This document shows, in pieces, positions 19,320-29,079 of a stretch of 64,000 nt of DNA. The translations under genes and the position numbers were made by a program. Under the pieces are notes generated by a model. It worked only from the letters and a program-made list of their open reading frames with translations. It was not told the origin of the DNA and made no database searches. Positions within the stretch are counted from its first letter, which is position 1; every line of letters starts with the position of its first letter. The stretch lies in contig CAVXYA010000002.1 of NCBI GenBank assembly GCA_963765955.1, forward strand, positions 744,001 to 808,000, read 5' to 3'. Source of the stretch: JAXDMK01 sp963765955. GTDB lineage: Bacteria; Actinomycetota; Acidimicrobiia; Acidimicrobiales; AC-14.

Positions 19320-19774
19320 GGCGGGGCCTCGCCCCAGCCCCAGCGGGGGACGGGCGCCTCGGCCACCACGTCGGCCCCCGGCTGCGAGTTCTGCAGCGCC
19401 AACCGGGTCCCCCACTCGAGGTAGGCGAGGAGGGCCGACCGGAACTCCGGATCGTCGGGCAGCCCCGCATCGTCGGCCGCCACCGACATCGTCTCCACGA
19501 ACCTCCGGCGCTGCTCGACCGAGATGCCCAGATCGCGATGCTTGCTGACCATCCGGGAGTATCCGCCGAGGTCGTCGGTGTAAGCCGGTGGCCCCCCGAA
19601 CACCTCCTGCCACCACATCGCGACATGGTCCCGATGCTCCCGCGACACCCCACCCGGGAACAACGGCGAGATCAACTCGTCGTCCTGCACCCGGTCGTAG
19701 AAGCGGTCGATCAGCCGGGCGATGGCCTCGCCGCCCCCCGCCCACTCGTACAACGTCGGCGTGTCGGCCACCAC
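19307..19774 (-). CDS. Truncated haemoglobin (group 2/3-like globin)
   Basis: About 155 residues from GTG 19774 or GTG 19771. The 2-on-2 globin pattern is visible: ARLIDRFYDRVQDDELISPL (helices A-B), HRDHVAMWWQEVFGG (helix E with Trp residues typical of group 2/3) and the proximal-His helix SKHRDLGISVEQRRRFVETM. Such proteins bind O2 or NO in the cytoplasm. It lies 22 bp downstream of the HNH gene on the same strand. Group assignment is tentative. Confidence 0.85.
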   Translation of the reverse strand: MVADTPTLYEWAGGGEAIARLIDRFYDRVQDDELISPLFPGGVSREHRDHVAMWWQEVFGGPPAYTDDLGGYSRMVSKHRDLGISVEQRRRFVETMSVAADDAGLPDDPEFRSALLAYLEWGTRLALQNSQPGADVVAEAPVPRWGWGEAPPYLG

Positions 19775-19796
19775 CGGATGGTAGGCGTGCCACCGC

Positions 19797-21050
19797 TCAC
19801 CCCGCCCGCTCGTCGAAGTAGACGGCGGCGAGATCGAGCCCCTCCCCGATGGGGTGCGACCAGGCTCCAGGCGCGAACCCCAGCCGGCGGGCGGCCACCT
19901 CCACAGTTTCGCTCGGGGGCTCGGGACGGCCCGTGCTCTCGAGGCGCCGGCCCCGTTCGTCGGTGAATACGACGCCGTCGGGCTCGTCCGCGTCTCCTCT
20001 GATCCCCAGACCGCCCAGGTGATGTAGCCGATGATGTCGTTGGCACAGGGCCAGAAGATTGGCCGTGTCGGACGTGCCCCCCTCCTCCCAATGCACGATG
20101 TGGTGGACGTGGAGCCACCGGCTGTGGTCGCAGCCCGGTACCCGGCACCCCCGGTCCCGCTCCTCCACCACCATCCGGGTGCGGTCGGGCACCGTGCGGA
20201 ACGCCCTCCCAACGCTGACCGGCCGGCCCCCGGCCTCGATCACCGGCCGGATCCGGGCGTCGCAGCCGACGAAGCGGCGCAGGCCCTCGCTCAGGCCGGG
20301 GCCGAGGTGGAGGTGCCCGCCGGTAGCTCGCTCGGCATCGGTGTCGACGTGGAGCAGCACCAGGTGCCGATCGCGGTGGGCCCGGCGCTCCGCGGTCGGG
20401 GCCAGCGACCGATCGGCCACCGCCACCAGGGCGTCGGCCCAGCTCACTCCGGACGGAGACGGGTGAGAACCCGGCTCGTGGTCGCCAGTGCGGAACAGAT
20501 CATCCCGAGCCGAGGCGAGGGCCCGTTCCACCAGCGCTCCTTCGTCGGCCGGGAGCCTGGCCGACATCGTCCACGAGCCTTCCTCGTCGTGGCCGAAGCT
20601 GACCCAGCGGCGCTCCTCGGGAACCTCGGTTGCCGCAGACTTCGGCTCCTGGAAGACGTAGCTGCCCAGCACCCGACTGAGCTGGGCCACGGTGGCGGTT
20701 CGAGCCAGCTCGGCCGCCTGGGCGTCGATGCCGGCCGGCGCGTGGCGGCAGATCACCGCCACCTGGTCCTCGCCCAGCTCGCCCGCTTCCATCGCCGCCT
20801 TGGTCTCGGGCAGCTCGCTCAGGCGCCGGGCCATGGCCACCAGCCGCCGGGCCCGGCCCGGTGACACGCCGCACTTCCAGGCCACCCACTGCGGGGCCGA
20901 GCGGATGCCGGCACCTTCCCACGCCCCGGTATCCAACACATGGGCGATCAGTCTGACCAGCCGCCCGACGGCGGCATTGATCACCCCGCACACCTGGGCG
21001 ATCTCGTCCTCCACCTCGGCGGTAACGGTCTCAGCGGCCACGTTATCCAT
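19797..21050 (-). CDS. DUF222/13E12-type HNH endonuclease domain protein
   Basis: About 417 residues. The N-terminal DUF222 region (QVCGVINAAVGRLVRLIAHV, APQWVAWKCGVSPGRARRLV) leads to a C-terminal HNH nuclease domain: CRVPGCDHSRWLHVHHIVHW, then TANLLALCQRHHRLHH with the zinc Cys and His residues. Such genes are often multicopy in actinobacteria and may be selfish, but their role is unknown. I used ATG 21050; a good promoter overlaps this codon, so leaderless translation from GTG 21041 in the same frame is more likely than the longer in-frame extension to 21110. Confidence 0.88.
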   Translation of the reverse strand: MDNVAAETVTAEVEDEIAQVCGVINAAVGRLVRLIAHVLDTGAWEGAGIRSAPQWVAWKCGVSPGRARRLVAMARRLSELPETKAAMEAGELGEDQVAVICRHAPAGIDAQAAELARTATVAQLSRVLGSYVFQEPKSAATEVPEERRWVSFGHDEEGSWTMSARLPADEGALVERALASARDDLFRTGDHEPGSHPSPSGVSWADALVAVADRSLAPTAERRAHRDRHLVLLHVDTDAERATGGHLHLGPGLSEGLRRFVGCDARIRPVIEAGGRPVSVGRAFRTVPDRTRMVVEERDRGCRVPGCDHSRWLHVHHIVHWEEGGTSDTANLLALCQRHHRLHHLGGLGIRGDADEPDGVVFTDERGRRLESTGRPEPPSETVEVAARRLGFAPGAWSHPIGEGLDLAAVYFDERAG

Positions 21051-21077
21051 TGTAGCGAACACCAGTTCGCTCCGCAA
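21049..21077 (-). promoter_or_regulatory. Sigma-70-type promoter of the HNH gene
   Basis: Leftward TTGCGG (21077-21072), a 17-base spacer and TACAAT (21054-21049), then 7 bases to GTG 21041. This spacing predicts a leaderless transcript. Confidence 0.55.
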
Positions 21078-21169
21078 GACCATTTCAAGGGTTTCGGTGA
21101 ATTTTCGCACCGCTCGCTCGCAACTTCTGCCGACTTGCTAGAGGGGAAAGGGCGACGACGACCAGGCGG

Positions 21170-21470
21170 ACCGGTCGTCGGCGACGCCGACCCCTTCGGT
21201 CCCGCGAACCGGCGGTCCGGCGGCCCGGCGGTCCGGCGCTCCCGCGCACCGGCAGGCCGGCGGACCGGTCACCCGGCGACGGCGACCCGGGCGGTCACCG
21301 GCGAACCGGCCACCGGCGAACTGGCCACCGGCGAACCGGCCACCCGGCCACCCGGCCACCCGGCGAACCGGCGAACCGGCGACCCGGGCGGTCACCGCCG
21401 AACCGTCGACCCGGCCGACTGGCGACCCGCCGATCCCGGCGACCGACGACCACGACCGACGAGCCAGCCG
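21170..21470. repeat. Degenerate tandem repeat region
   Basis: About 300 bp built of short variants of ggcgaaccggccacc (for example the run at about 21299-21350), with gradual drift towards both ends. It fills most of the roughly 600-bp gap between the HNH gene and the next membrane protein. Open frames across it on both strands are repeat artefacts. I see no gene here. Confidence 0.75.
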
Positions 21471-21648
21471 CGCTCCCCCGTCTCCAAGACGCTTGACCTC
21501 GTCGCGCCCGAGGGCCGGCCCCCACCCACACACCACGCGGCACGAAGTTGGGTCCGATGGCCCATGTCGAAAGGAACGGGACTTCGCTACATTTGGACCA
21601 AAGTCCGGGCAGAGGAGGCGAGGTCCCAGCTATGACTCTTGGCTCCCT

Positions 21649-22422
21649 GTGAAGCTCCTCATCACGGTCATCTACGCCGGGCTCCTCGCGTGGGGCTTCA
21701 GCGTTGGCGCTCGCCAGATCTACCAGGGCCTCCGCCGGCCGCAAGAGCTCCTCAACCCGCTCTTCTCCAACCGCCCCGCGATGCGGCTGTTCATCCTTCA
21801 CATCATCGTGGTGTCGGCCGACCTCTTCGTCATCGGCCCCCTGGCCATCGCCCACAAGAGCACCCTTTGGTATTGGGGCGGGCGCATCGCCCTCCTGTCC
21901 TCGTCGCTCCCCCTGGCCACGTACCTCAACCGCAACCCCCAGTCCTTCGGCAAGCTCATCGGACGATGGGTCATCTTCCGCAACTTCCTCGAGTACACCC
22001 TCCACGTGGTGTTCGCGGCCATGGTCGTGAGCTGGTTCCGCTACTACCTCCTCCTCTGGTGGATCGTCGCCTACCGCTACCTCGACGTCGGCCCCCGCCG
22101 GATGCTCCAGAAGCTCTACAACACGCCTGAGAAGAAGGCGGCCCGTCCGTGGGCACCCACCCTCAACTGGGCGGTCATCGCCACCCTCTACGTGCTCACC
22201 CTGCTGGCTGTGTACCACCAGCAGATCCTCTTCGCCGACGTGCCGCCCGACGATCTGCCCAACTACGTGGCCCAGCGCTGGGAGTACGGCGTCGTCATCG
22301 GGGCCAACCTGGCCCTCGTCCTGGCCACGTGGGTCATGACCAAGAAGTACACCCAGTCACTCATGGTCCAGGCCGCCGAACGCCAGGAGGTCCCGGAGGT
22401 CGGCGAGCTCGGCGCCCACTAG
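21649..22422 (+). CDS. Polytopic membrane protein adjacent to haem peroxidase
   Basis: About 257 residues with six or more hydrophobic segments (VKLLITVIYAGLLAWGF, LFILHIIVVSADLFVIGPLA, YTLHVVFAAMVVSWFRYYLL, WAVIATLYVLTLLAVYH, YGVVIGANLALVLATWVM). I give GTG 21649; ATG 21632, which has AGGAGG upstream, may be the true start if a base is wrong between them. No family recognised. Its stop lies 48 bases before the haem peroxidase start, so the two are probably cotranscribed and this protein may anchor, supply or export for that enzyme. Confidence 0.75.
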   Translation: MKLLITVIYAGLLAWGFSVGARQIYQGLRRPQELLNPLFSNRPAMRLFILHIIVVSADLFVIGPLAIAHKSTLWYWGGRIALLSSSLPLATYLNRNPQSFGKLIGRWVIFRNFLEYTLHVVFAAMVVSWFRYYLLLWWIVAYRYLDVGPRRMLQKLYNTPEKKAARPWAPTLNWAVIATLYVLTLLAVYHQQILFADVPPDDLPNYVAQRWEYGVVIGANLALVLATWVMTKKYTQSLMVQAAERQEVPEVGELGAH

Positions 22423-22469
22423 CCACCCAACGCAACCATCCGAACCATTCGAGACAGGACGAGGACGAC

Positions 22470-24374
22470 ATGAGACGTCTACTCAAGCGGACGGGCAAGA
22501 CCTTGGCCGCCGGCGCTCCCTTCGCCATGTGGTGGTCGAAGCGCAAGAACAAGCGGACCGAGCCGGTGGCCAAGGGCTACCACGACACCTTCTTCTGGAA
22601 CACGTTCGACCGGATCGCCACCTCGATCGACCAGAAGCGGGGATGGGACAAGCTCCCCACCTTCCTCGGTATCCCCGTGCTCATCGGCGTCCGTGACGTC
22701 CTGCGCAAGCAGAACCTGTTCGACACCACCAGCCAGCCGGCGGTGAACACCCCGCCCGTCGAGCCCTACGACGGCGCCGTGCTCACCCGGCGCACACCGG
22801 ACGGCACCTACAACGACCTCGAGACCCCGCCGATGGGCATGGCCCACTCCCGGTTCGGCCGCAACGTCCCCGTCGACCACTCCTTCCCGGAGGCCGGCCC
22901 CGACCTCATCACGCCGAGCCCGCGCGAGATCAGCCGGACGGTGATGACCCGCGACCAGCTCATCGCCGCCACCGCCTGCAACGGCCTCGCCGCCAGCTGG
23001 CTCCAGTTCCAGATCCGGGACTGGTTCAGCCACGGCAAGAGCCCGACCGACAACCCCATCGAGATCCCCTTGGCGCCGGACGACCCCTGGCCCGAAGACC
23101 CCATGAAGATCCTGCGCACCCGCCCCGACCCCACCCGTCCCCCGGGGCCAAGCGACCTGCCGCCGACGTACACCAACACCGAGACCCACTGGTGGGACCT
23201 GTCGAGCATCTACGGCGCCCACAAGAAGTTCAGCGACATGGTGCGTTCCGGCATCGACGGCAAGCTGCACGTCACCCAGGCCGGACTGATCCCGTACCCG
23301 ACCGACCCCGACGTCGACCCGACCCTGGTCCCCGGCTTCTGGCTGGGCCTGGCCATGCTCCAGAACCTGTTCGTCCTCGAGCACAACTCCATCTGCGACC
23401 ACCTGAAGTCCCGGTACCCGGCCTTCACCGACGACGACCTGTTCGAGCACGCCCGGCTGATCAACGCCGCCCTGGTGGCCAAGATCCACACCGTCGAGTG
23501 GACGACGGCCGTCATCAGCCACCCGACCACCGTCCGGGCCCTGCGCACCAACTGGTGGGGACTGCTCGGCGAGCGCTTCCACAACGTGGTCGGGCGGGTC
23601 AGCAAGAGCGAGGTGATCAGCGGCATCCCCGGCTCGGAGACGAACCACTACGAGGCCCCCTACTGCCTCACCGAGGAGTTCGTGGCCGTCTACCGCATGC
23701 ACCCCCTGCTGCCCGACGACTACCCGCTGCGGTCGGTGTCCGACGACTCGCTGCTGGAGGAAGCAACCCTGCGCAGCCTGTCGGGGAAGGGCGCCATCGA
23801 CACCCTCGAGCGGGTGTCCATGACCGACCTCTTCTACTCCTTCGGACGGATCCATCCGGGTGTGGTGTGCCTGCACAACTTCCCCCGGTTCCTGCAGGAG
23901 TTCGAACGCCCCGACGGCGTGATGATGGACATGGCCGCCCTCGACATCGTCCGGTCGCGGGAGCTGGGCGTGCCCCGGTACAACGAGTTCCGGCGGCTCA
24001 TGCACCTCCACCCGGCAGCGGACTTCAACTCGCTCACCGACAACCCTCAGTGGGCGGCGGAGCTGGGCGAGCTCTACGACGGCGACATCGAGAAGCTCGA
24101 CCTCACCGTCGGCATGTACGCCGAGAGGCTGCCCAAGGGCTTCGCCTTCAGCGACACCGCCTTTCGGATCTTCGTGCTCATGGCTTCCCGCCGCCTCAAC
24201 AGCGACCGGTTCCTCACCAAGGACTACACGCCCGCGGTGTACACCAAGGCCGGGCTCGACTGGATCGACGACAACAACATGGTCACCGTCCTCCACCGCC
24301 ACTTCCCCCAGCTCAAGGGCGTGATGCGGGGGGTCAAGAACGCCTTCACCCCCTGGGCCAGCGCCGCCGGCTGA
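22470..24374 (+). CDS. Animal-type haem peroxidase, alpha-dioxygenase-like
   Basis: A complete 634-residue protein from ATG 22470 with GAGGACGAC upstream. It belongs to the peroxidase-cyclooxygenase superfamily: WWDLSSIYGAHKKFSDMVR, LAMLQNLFVLEHNSICDHLK and ARLINAALVAKIHTVEWTTA, the last with the proximal haem His as in bacterial and plant fatty-acid alpha-dioxygenases, then HPLLPDDYPLR and GRIHPGVVCLHNFPRFLQEF. No signal peptide; the N-terminus is basic (RRLLKRTGK). Known relatives oxygenate fatty acids. Flanked by a membrane protein upstream and a patatin-like protein 45 bp downstream, which together suggest lipid oxygenation; the substrate is inferred. Confidence 0.9.
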   Translation: MRRLLKRTGKTLAAGAPFAMWWSKRKNKRTEPVAKGYHDTFFWNTFDRIATSIDQKRGWDKLPTFLGIPVLIGVRDVLRKQNLFDTTSQPAVNTPPVEPYDGAVLTRRTPDGTYNDLETPPMGMAHSRFGRNVPVDHSFPEAGPDLITPSPREISRTVMTRDQLIAATACNGLAASWLQFQIRDWFSHGKSPTDNPIEIPLAPDDPWPEDPMKILRTRPDPTRPPGPSDLPPTYTNTETHWWDLSSIYGAHKKFSDMVRSGIDGKLHVTQAGLIPYPTDPDVDPTLVPGFWLGLAMLQNLFVLEHNSICDHLKSRYPAFTDDDLFEHARLINAALVAKIHTVEWTTAVISHPTTVRALRTNWWGLLGERFHNVVGRVSKSEVISGIPGSETNHYEAPYCLTEEFVAVYRMHPLLPDDYPLRSVSDDSLLEEATLRSLSGKGAIDTLERVSMTDLFYSFGRIHPGVVCLHNFPRFLQEFERPDGVMMDMAALDIVRSRELGVPRYNEFRRLMHLHPAADFNSLTDNPQWAAELGELYDGDIEKLDLTVGMYAERLPKGFAFSDTAFRIFVLMASRRLNSDRFLTKDYTPAVYTKAGLDWIDDNNMVTVLHRHFPQLKGVMRGVKNAFTPWASAAG

Positions 24375-24419
24375 CGGAACCGGCGACTGACGGCGACGAG
24401 CGAGCGGGCGGCGGACGAC

Positions 24420-27400
24420 ATGGCTCCCACGTTCGAGCCCCTGCAGGAGATGCGCTTCGCCGTCGTGCTCTACGGCGGACTCTCCCTGGCCATCTACATG
24501 AACGGTGTGGTGCAAGAGCTGCTGCACCTCGTGCGGGCCACCGCGCCGGCATCGCCCGATGCGCGGCCGAACCCCACCGAGGCCCTGCGCGACCGACGGG
24601 CAGCTCAGTCGGCACCGAACGGTCTATCGGCAGCTGGGCCAGCTCCGTCGGGCGGCATGGACTCGGGCTGGGAGGCCGGACCGGACGGGCGACCCGATCA
24701 TCACCCGCTTCGTCGTCGACATGATGTCGGGGTCGTCGGCCGGCGGGATCAACGGGGTGTTCCTGGCCAAGGCCCTGGCCAACGATCCAGGCCGATCGAC
24801 CAGCTCAAGGCGCTGTGGGTCGACGAGGGCGACTTCGACGAGCTGCCTCAACGACTCCCGTTCGGTGATCGGCCTGGCCTCGGCCTGCGCAAGCCGCCCA
24901 AGTCGCTGTTCAGCGGCCAGCGCATGTACCGCAAGCTGCTCGACGCCTTCGACGGCATGGAGACGGGCCAGCCGTATGGGTGACGGGCCTCGCCCCTGGT
25001 TGACGAGCTTGACCTGTGGGTCACCGCCACCGACCTGGCCGGCCTCACGCTGCCCATCCGCCTCTTCGACAAAGTCGTCTACGAGAAGCGGCACCGCAAC
25101 GTGGTCCACTTCACCTACGGCGCGCCGCTGGTCACGGGCGATCAGGTCGTCAACCAGTTCGTGGCCGCCAACAACCCGCTGCTCGCCTTCGCGGCCCGGG
25201 CCACCTCGGCCTTCCCGTTCGCCTTCGAGCCCGTGATGCTGGGCGACATCGACGAGGTGCTGGCCACCCGCCCGATCTACCAGCACGACCCGAGAGCCAT
25301 GGCCACCAGGCCCAACTGGGACCCCTGGTTCAGCGACTACGCGGCCCAGAACGACTCCTACCCGCGGCGCTCCTTCAGCGACGGCGGCGACATGGACAAC
25401 AAGCCGTTCAGCTACATCATCGACGCCCTGCCAGGTCGCCGGTGGACGGTGCCCGTCGTCCGCAAGGTGATCTTCGTCGAGCCCGATCCCGCCCACCCCG
25501 AGCGGGAGGCGACCGACTACGACCCGCCGACCGTGCTGGCCAGCGTGGTCAAGGGTCTCTCCCTCGGGCGGGTGGAGACGATCCGGGAGGACCTCAACCG
25601 CCTGATGGAGCGATCCCGCCTGGCCGACCAGGTGGCCCTGGTGGCCCAAGCCGCGGAGGGTGCGTTCGACGCCTCCGAGGCCGCCTTGCCGGTGACCGAC
25701 GACGTGAGCCAGGCCGCCTACCGACGCCTCCGTGTGCTGCGCCTGGCCGACGACCTGGGCTCGGTGCTGGCCCGCCTGCGGGGCGTGGACGAGACGTCGG
25801 GGCGGGCCGACGCGATCCGCCTGCTGGTGGCGGCCTGGCCCGGGCGGGCCGGCGGCGGACTGGAGGCCGCTGGCGGCGAGTATCTGGTCGTCGAGCCGCA
25901 CGAGTTCCTCGAGCGCCTCGACCTGAGCTTCCGGCTGCGGCGGCTGAACTTCGTGAGCCGCCGGGCCGACCGCCTCTATCGGGCCGACCCCGCGGCCCGG
26001 GCCGCCGTCGTCGAGGTCAAGCAGGGGCTGAACGAGGCCTACCTCATGCTGGCCAACGCCCGCCGGGCCCTGCGCTCGGGCCTGGCCGACGTCGATCTTG
26101 CCCTCGCCGTCGCCGGCCTGTCCCTGGAGGGCGACGACCTCGACGCGGTGCTGGTCGGCCCACCGGCGGAGCGGGTGCTGTACCGCATCGCCTACCGGAT
26201 GGCCGACTCCACCCTCGACCGCACCGTCGACTTCGACCGGGCTCCCCTGGGCCAGGGTCGCAATCCCCGGTCGTACGACGGACTCTCGATCACCGTGTCC
26301 GACGACGTCGAGGGTGGGCCGGCGTTGACCGCCTGGGTCGTCTCGTGGCACGGACGGCAGGGCCTGGCCGGTGGCCGGCGGGTCGACATCGCCCTGCCCG
26401 GGCCGGCCTCGTCCGTCCGACTGACCGTCGCCTACTTCGCCGAGCCGGTCGTGGTCGAGGGGGTGGACGGCGCCGGGGCGCGGTCGAGGTGACCTGGGCG
26501 CCGCTCGACACGTGGTCGCCCCGCACCGTCGTCTACACCCTCACCGGCCGGGCCATCACGGCCGTCACCATCACCGGCCCGCCGGTGATCACGCCCAACC
26601 TGGAGCCTCGCGCCGCCAGGGCGTCACGCCTCATGGACTGCCCCGCCTTCCGGGCCCCCTTCAACGAGCTGGCCAACGTGGTCGGGACCCGGGTCTCGGC
26701 CGCCATCGCCGCCGCCGAGTCCCGAACCACCGCCGCCCTTGGCATCGGCGATGCGGGCGGTGCCTCGGGTGCAGGCGGCGCTGCGGGTGCGAGCGGTGCC
26801 ACGGGCGGCGCGGCCGATGCGGGCGATGCCGGCGGCGCTGTCGGCGCTGTCGGCGCTGTCGGCGCTGGGGGCGGTGCAGCCGTGCGGGCGGTGCTCGCCC
26901 GCTGCTACAAGCGCTACGAGGACTACGACCGGCTCACCCTGCCGCTCACAGCCGCCACGGGCGGCGGGGAGATGGTGCCGGTCGACGTCATCCGCATCAG
27001 CCCCGACGACGCCACCTCGCTCGTCGACACCGCCACCGGCGGTCGCAAGGTCGCCGGGGCCACGGTGCACCACTTCGGCGGGTTCCTCGACGCCGGCTGG
27101 CGCCGCAACGACATCATGTGGGGCCGGCTGGATGCGGCCGAGCGCCTCATCACCGCCGTCCTGTCCGAATCGAACCCCCGCCGGGCCTACCTCATCGAGG
27201 AGGCGCAGCGGGCGATCATCGCCGACGAGATGAAGGCGTCGCCGGAGCTGGGGGCCGCCATCAGCGCCGTCCTCCTCGAACAGGTCGGCCGGACCAGCCC
27301 CGAGGGCGCGTTGAAGGCCCTCGCCGACGACCCCCTCCAGGTGTCGGTGCTGGTGGAGGAGGCGGTCCGGTCGGGCATGCAGCCGGAGCGCCTGCGCCGG

Positions 27401-27985
27401 TACCTGCACGACGACTTCCAGGTGCCCGAGGCCCTGGAGCCCACCGCCTCCCTTCGCACCCTTGCCCGGGGCACCCGGGTGACCGGGCAGGTGCTGTCCG
27501 GGCTGGCGGAGGACCAGCGGCTCCTGTCGAGGCCCGCCGCTCTCATGGTGCGGGCGGGCACCTTCCTGTGGGGACTGGTCGAGGTGTCGGTGCCCCGCTC
27601 GCTCCCCGCCCTGTTGTTCCGCTACTGGCTGAGCCTGCTGACGCTGATCGAGATCATCCTCATCGTGGGCGGCGCGCTCCTCGGCCAGCCCGGGGCCCAG
27701 CGCCTGGGCTGGACCGCCCTCTTCCTCACCCTGGCCGCCCGGGTGGTGGTGGCGATCACGGCCGGCTGGCTCCAAGGCAAGAAACGACCCATCCGGCTGG
27801 CCATCGGACTGCTCCTGGCCGCCATCCTGGCCCTGGCCTTCGTCGAGGCCGCCTTCCACCTCAACGACGACATCCAGGAACAGCTCTGCAAGGCCCCGGA
27901 CGCCGTCCGCAAGCTGACCTCCGTCGAATGCCCCCCCGAACTCCCCGACTTCGCGACCGCGTCGATCTCGATCCGGCTTCCCTGA
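24420..27985 (+). CDS. Very long patatin-like (phospholipase) protein with C-terminal membrane segments (several frame slips)
   Basis: About 1,180 residues after correcting slips near 24592, 24790, 24850, 24880, 24990 and 26488. The patatin core starts FAVVLYGGLSLAIYMNGVV; the nucleophile motif is FVVDMMSGSSAGGINGVFLA (GxSxG) and the catalytic Asp lies in SFSDGGDMDNKP. This matches the long actinobacterial and proteobacterial patatin-related proteins rather than the short ones. Residues beyond about 780 include an Ala/Gly-rich spacer (26740-26885, GAVGAVGAVGA), helices, and two or three transmembrane segments (LSLLTLIEIILIVGGALL, LAIGLLLAAILALAFVEAAF) near the end. Likely a membrane-bound acyl hydrolase. 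Adjacent haem peroxidase suggests release of fatty acids for oxygenation. Confidence 0.88.
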
Positions 27986-28041
27986 GAACGGACGCAACAC
28001 GTCTATCGAATCGGGCCGTTGACGTCGTCGCGGGCTCCAGA

Positions 28042-28550
28042 TCAGACACCGAGCGCTCGCTCGAGATCTCCGATACGCCGATAGAGGCGCTGCTGGCCCG
28101 GGAACGGGAGGAAGCCGTGGTGCTGGTAGAAGGCAAACGCTCGATCGTCGATGGCGTCCACGACGACGGCACGTCGCGCCGAAATGACGCGATCCGGTGA
28201 TCGCCCGCATGAGCGCGTCGCGCAGCAGATCGGCGCCGAGCCCGGCTCCGTGCTCCTGGCGGTGCAGCGCCAGCCGGGCGAGGAGCACCACGGGGACGGG
28301 ATCAGGCTGACCACGGCGAAGTCGCGATGGAGCGGCCACGTGCCGCACGCTGCCCATCGCCAACGCGTAGTACCCGACCACCCGTTGTCCCCGGCACAGC
28401 ACCCACGTGGCCGCCGTGCCGGCGGCCGCCGCCACCGGGCGCTGTGCGCGCCAGCCACACGTCGAGGTCCGCCACCCCGGAGTCGAACCCTTCACATTCA
28501 TGGTGGTCCGGATCGAGAAGCTCAACGGGGCGAAGGCCCGGTTCGCTCAA
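28042..28550 (-). CDS. GNAT-family acetyltransferase toxin of a TacAT-like module (two frame slips)
   Basis: About 168 residues assembled over two slips (near 28440 and 28200). It opens LRPVELLDPDHHECEGFDSG and VADLDVWL, the typical start of DUF1778-paired GNAT toxins, continues VLCRGQRVVGYYALAMGSV and VVLLARLALHRQEHGAGLGA (acetyl-CoA binding loop R/Q-x-x-G-x-G/A) and ends DDRAFAFYQHHGFLPFPGQQ. The likely start is TTG 28550, overlapping the antitoxin stop as TTGA. Known TacT/AtaT toxins acetylate the amino group of aminoacyl-tRNA and stop translation. Whether it is active cannot be judged until the frame is confirmed. Confidence 0.85.
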
Positions 28551-28823
28551 GCGCTTGGAATGCGGCTCTTACGTTTGAAGAGCTTCACCAGCTCCGGCAC
28601 CGCCTCCGCCGGCTTGTCGATCTCGGTGACGAACCGCCTGAAGTCCGCTGCGGAGAAGCTCGATCTGGTTGGCCCGGTCGAGCACCTCGTGGGCGTGGCT
28701 GACCGCGGTGGACAGCACGAACCCCGTCACCGTCTGACCAGTGAGCGCAGCCGCCTGCCGAAGGGCTCGCTCCTGGTCATCGGTCAGCCGGAAGTTGAGG
28801 CGTCCGGTCAGGATGTCTGCCAT
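28547..28823 (-). CDS. DUF1778 (TacA-like) ribbon-helix-helix antitoxin (one frame slip)
   Basis: About 91 residues from ATG 28823. The N-terminal ribbon-helix-helix reads GRLNFRLTDDQERALRQAAA and LTGQTVTGFVLSTAVSHAHE; after one surplus base near 28662 the toxin-neutralising tail reads AADFRRFVTEIDKPAEAVPE and LVKLFKR. It should neutralise the overlapping GNAT toxin and repress the operon through the palindrome that overlaps its start codon. Confidence 0.87.
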
Positions 28824-28843
28824 GTACGTACGGTACACGTACA
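28823..28843. promoter_or_regulatory. Palindromic operator at antitoxin start codon
   Basis: A 21-bp inverted repeat with perfect 7-base arms TGTACGT / ACGTACA around GTACCGT-like centre. It includes the antitoxin ATG, so bound antitoxin would block both transcription and ribosome entry. Ribbon-helix-helix antitoxins characteristically bind such sites in their own promoter. Confidence 0.6.
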
Positions 28844-28946
28844 CGTTCGGCCAGACCCCGGATAGATGTGGCGCGGTGGGAGGTGGTGGGCCGACCCCGG
28901 GACGTGACGACGTCCGCCCCGAATCGCGCCTCTGACTGCACTCGCT

Positions 28947-29021
28947 TGGAGCGGACGACGGGATTCGAACCCGCGACCCCAACCTTGGCAAGGTTGTGCT
29001 CTACCACTGAGCCACGTCCGC
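28947..29021 (-). tRNA. tRNA-Gly (anticodon GCC)
   Basis: Leftward cloverleaf: acceptor GCGGACG / CGTCCGC, D-loop TGGCTCAGTGGTAGAGC, anticodon stem CAACC / GGTTG with loop TTGCCAA (anticodon GCC), T-arm GCGGG-TTCGAAT-CCCGT, discriminator T and an encoded CCA (28949-28947). It decodes GGC/GGT. It lies 124 bp upstream of the toxin-antitoxin pair on the same strand. Confidence 0.96.
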
Positions 29022-29079
29022 GATGTGCCCTCAGCCTACCAAACGGGATCCGGCGGTGGCATCCCCCGAGGTGGGGCGC

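Noticed and set aside
17133..19793. Leftward frame of about 886 codons
   Set aside because: Antisense to fumarylacetoacetase and homogentisate dioxygenase, both well supported.
21138..21536. Open frames through the 21.2-21.5 kb repeats
   Set aside because: They only translate the repeat unit and lack start signals or normal composition.
22479..24527. Leftward frame of about 680 codons
   Set aside because: Antisense to the intact haem peroxidase.
28947..29021. tRNA-linked genomic island
   Set aside because: No integrase and no second copy of the tRNA 3' end were seen; the flanks are housekeeping genes.
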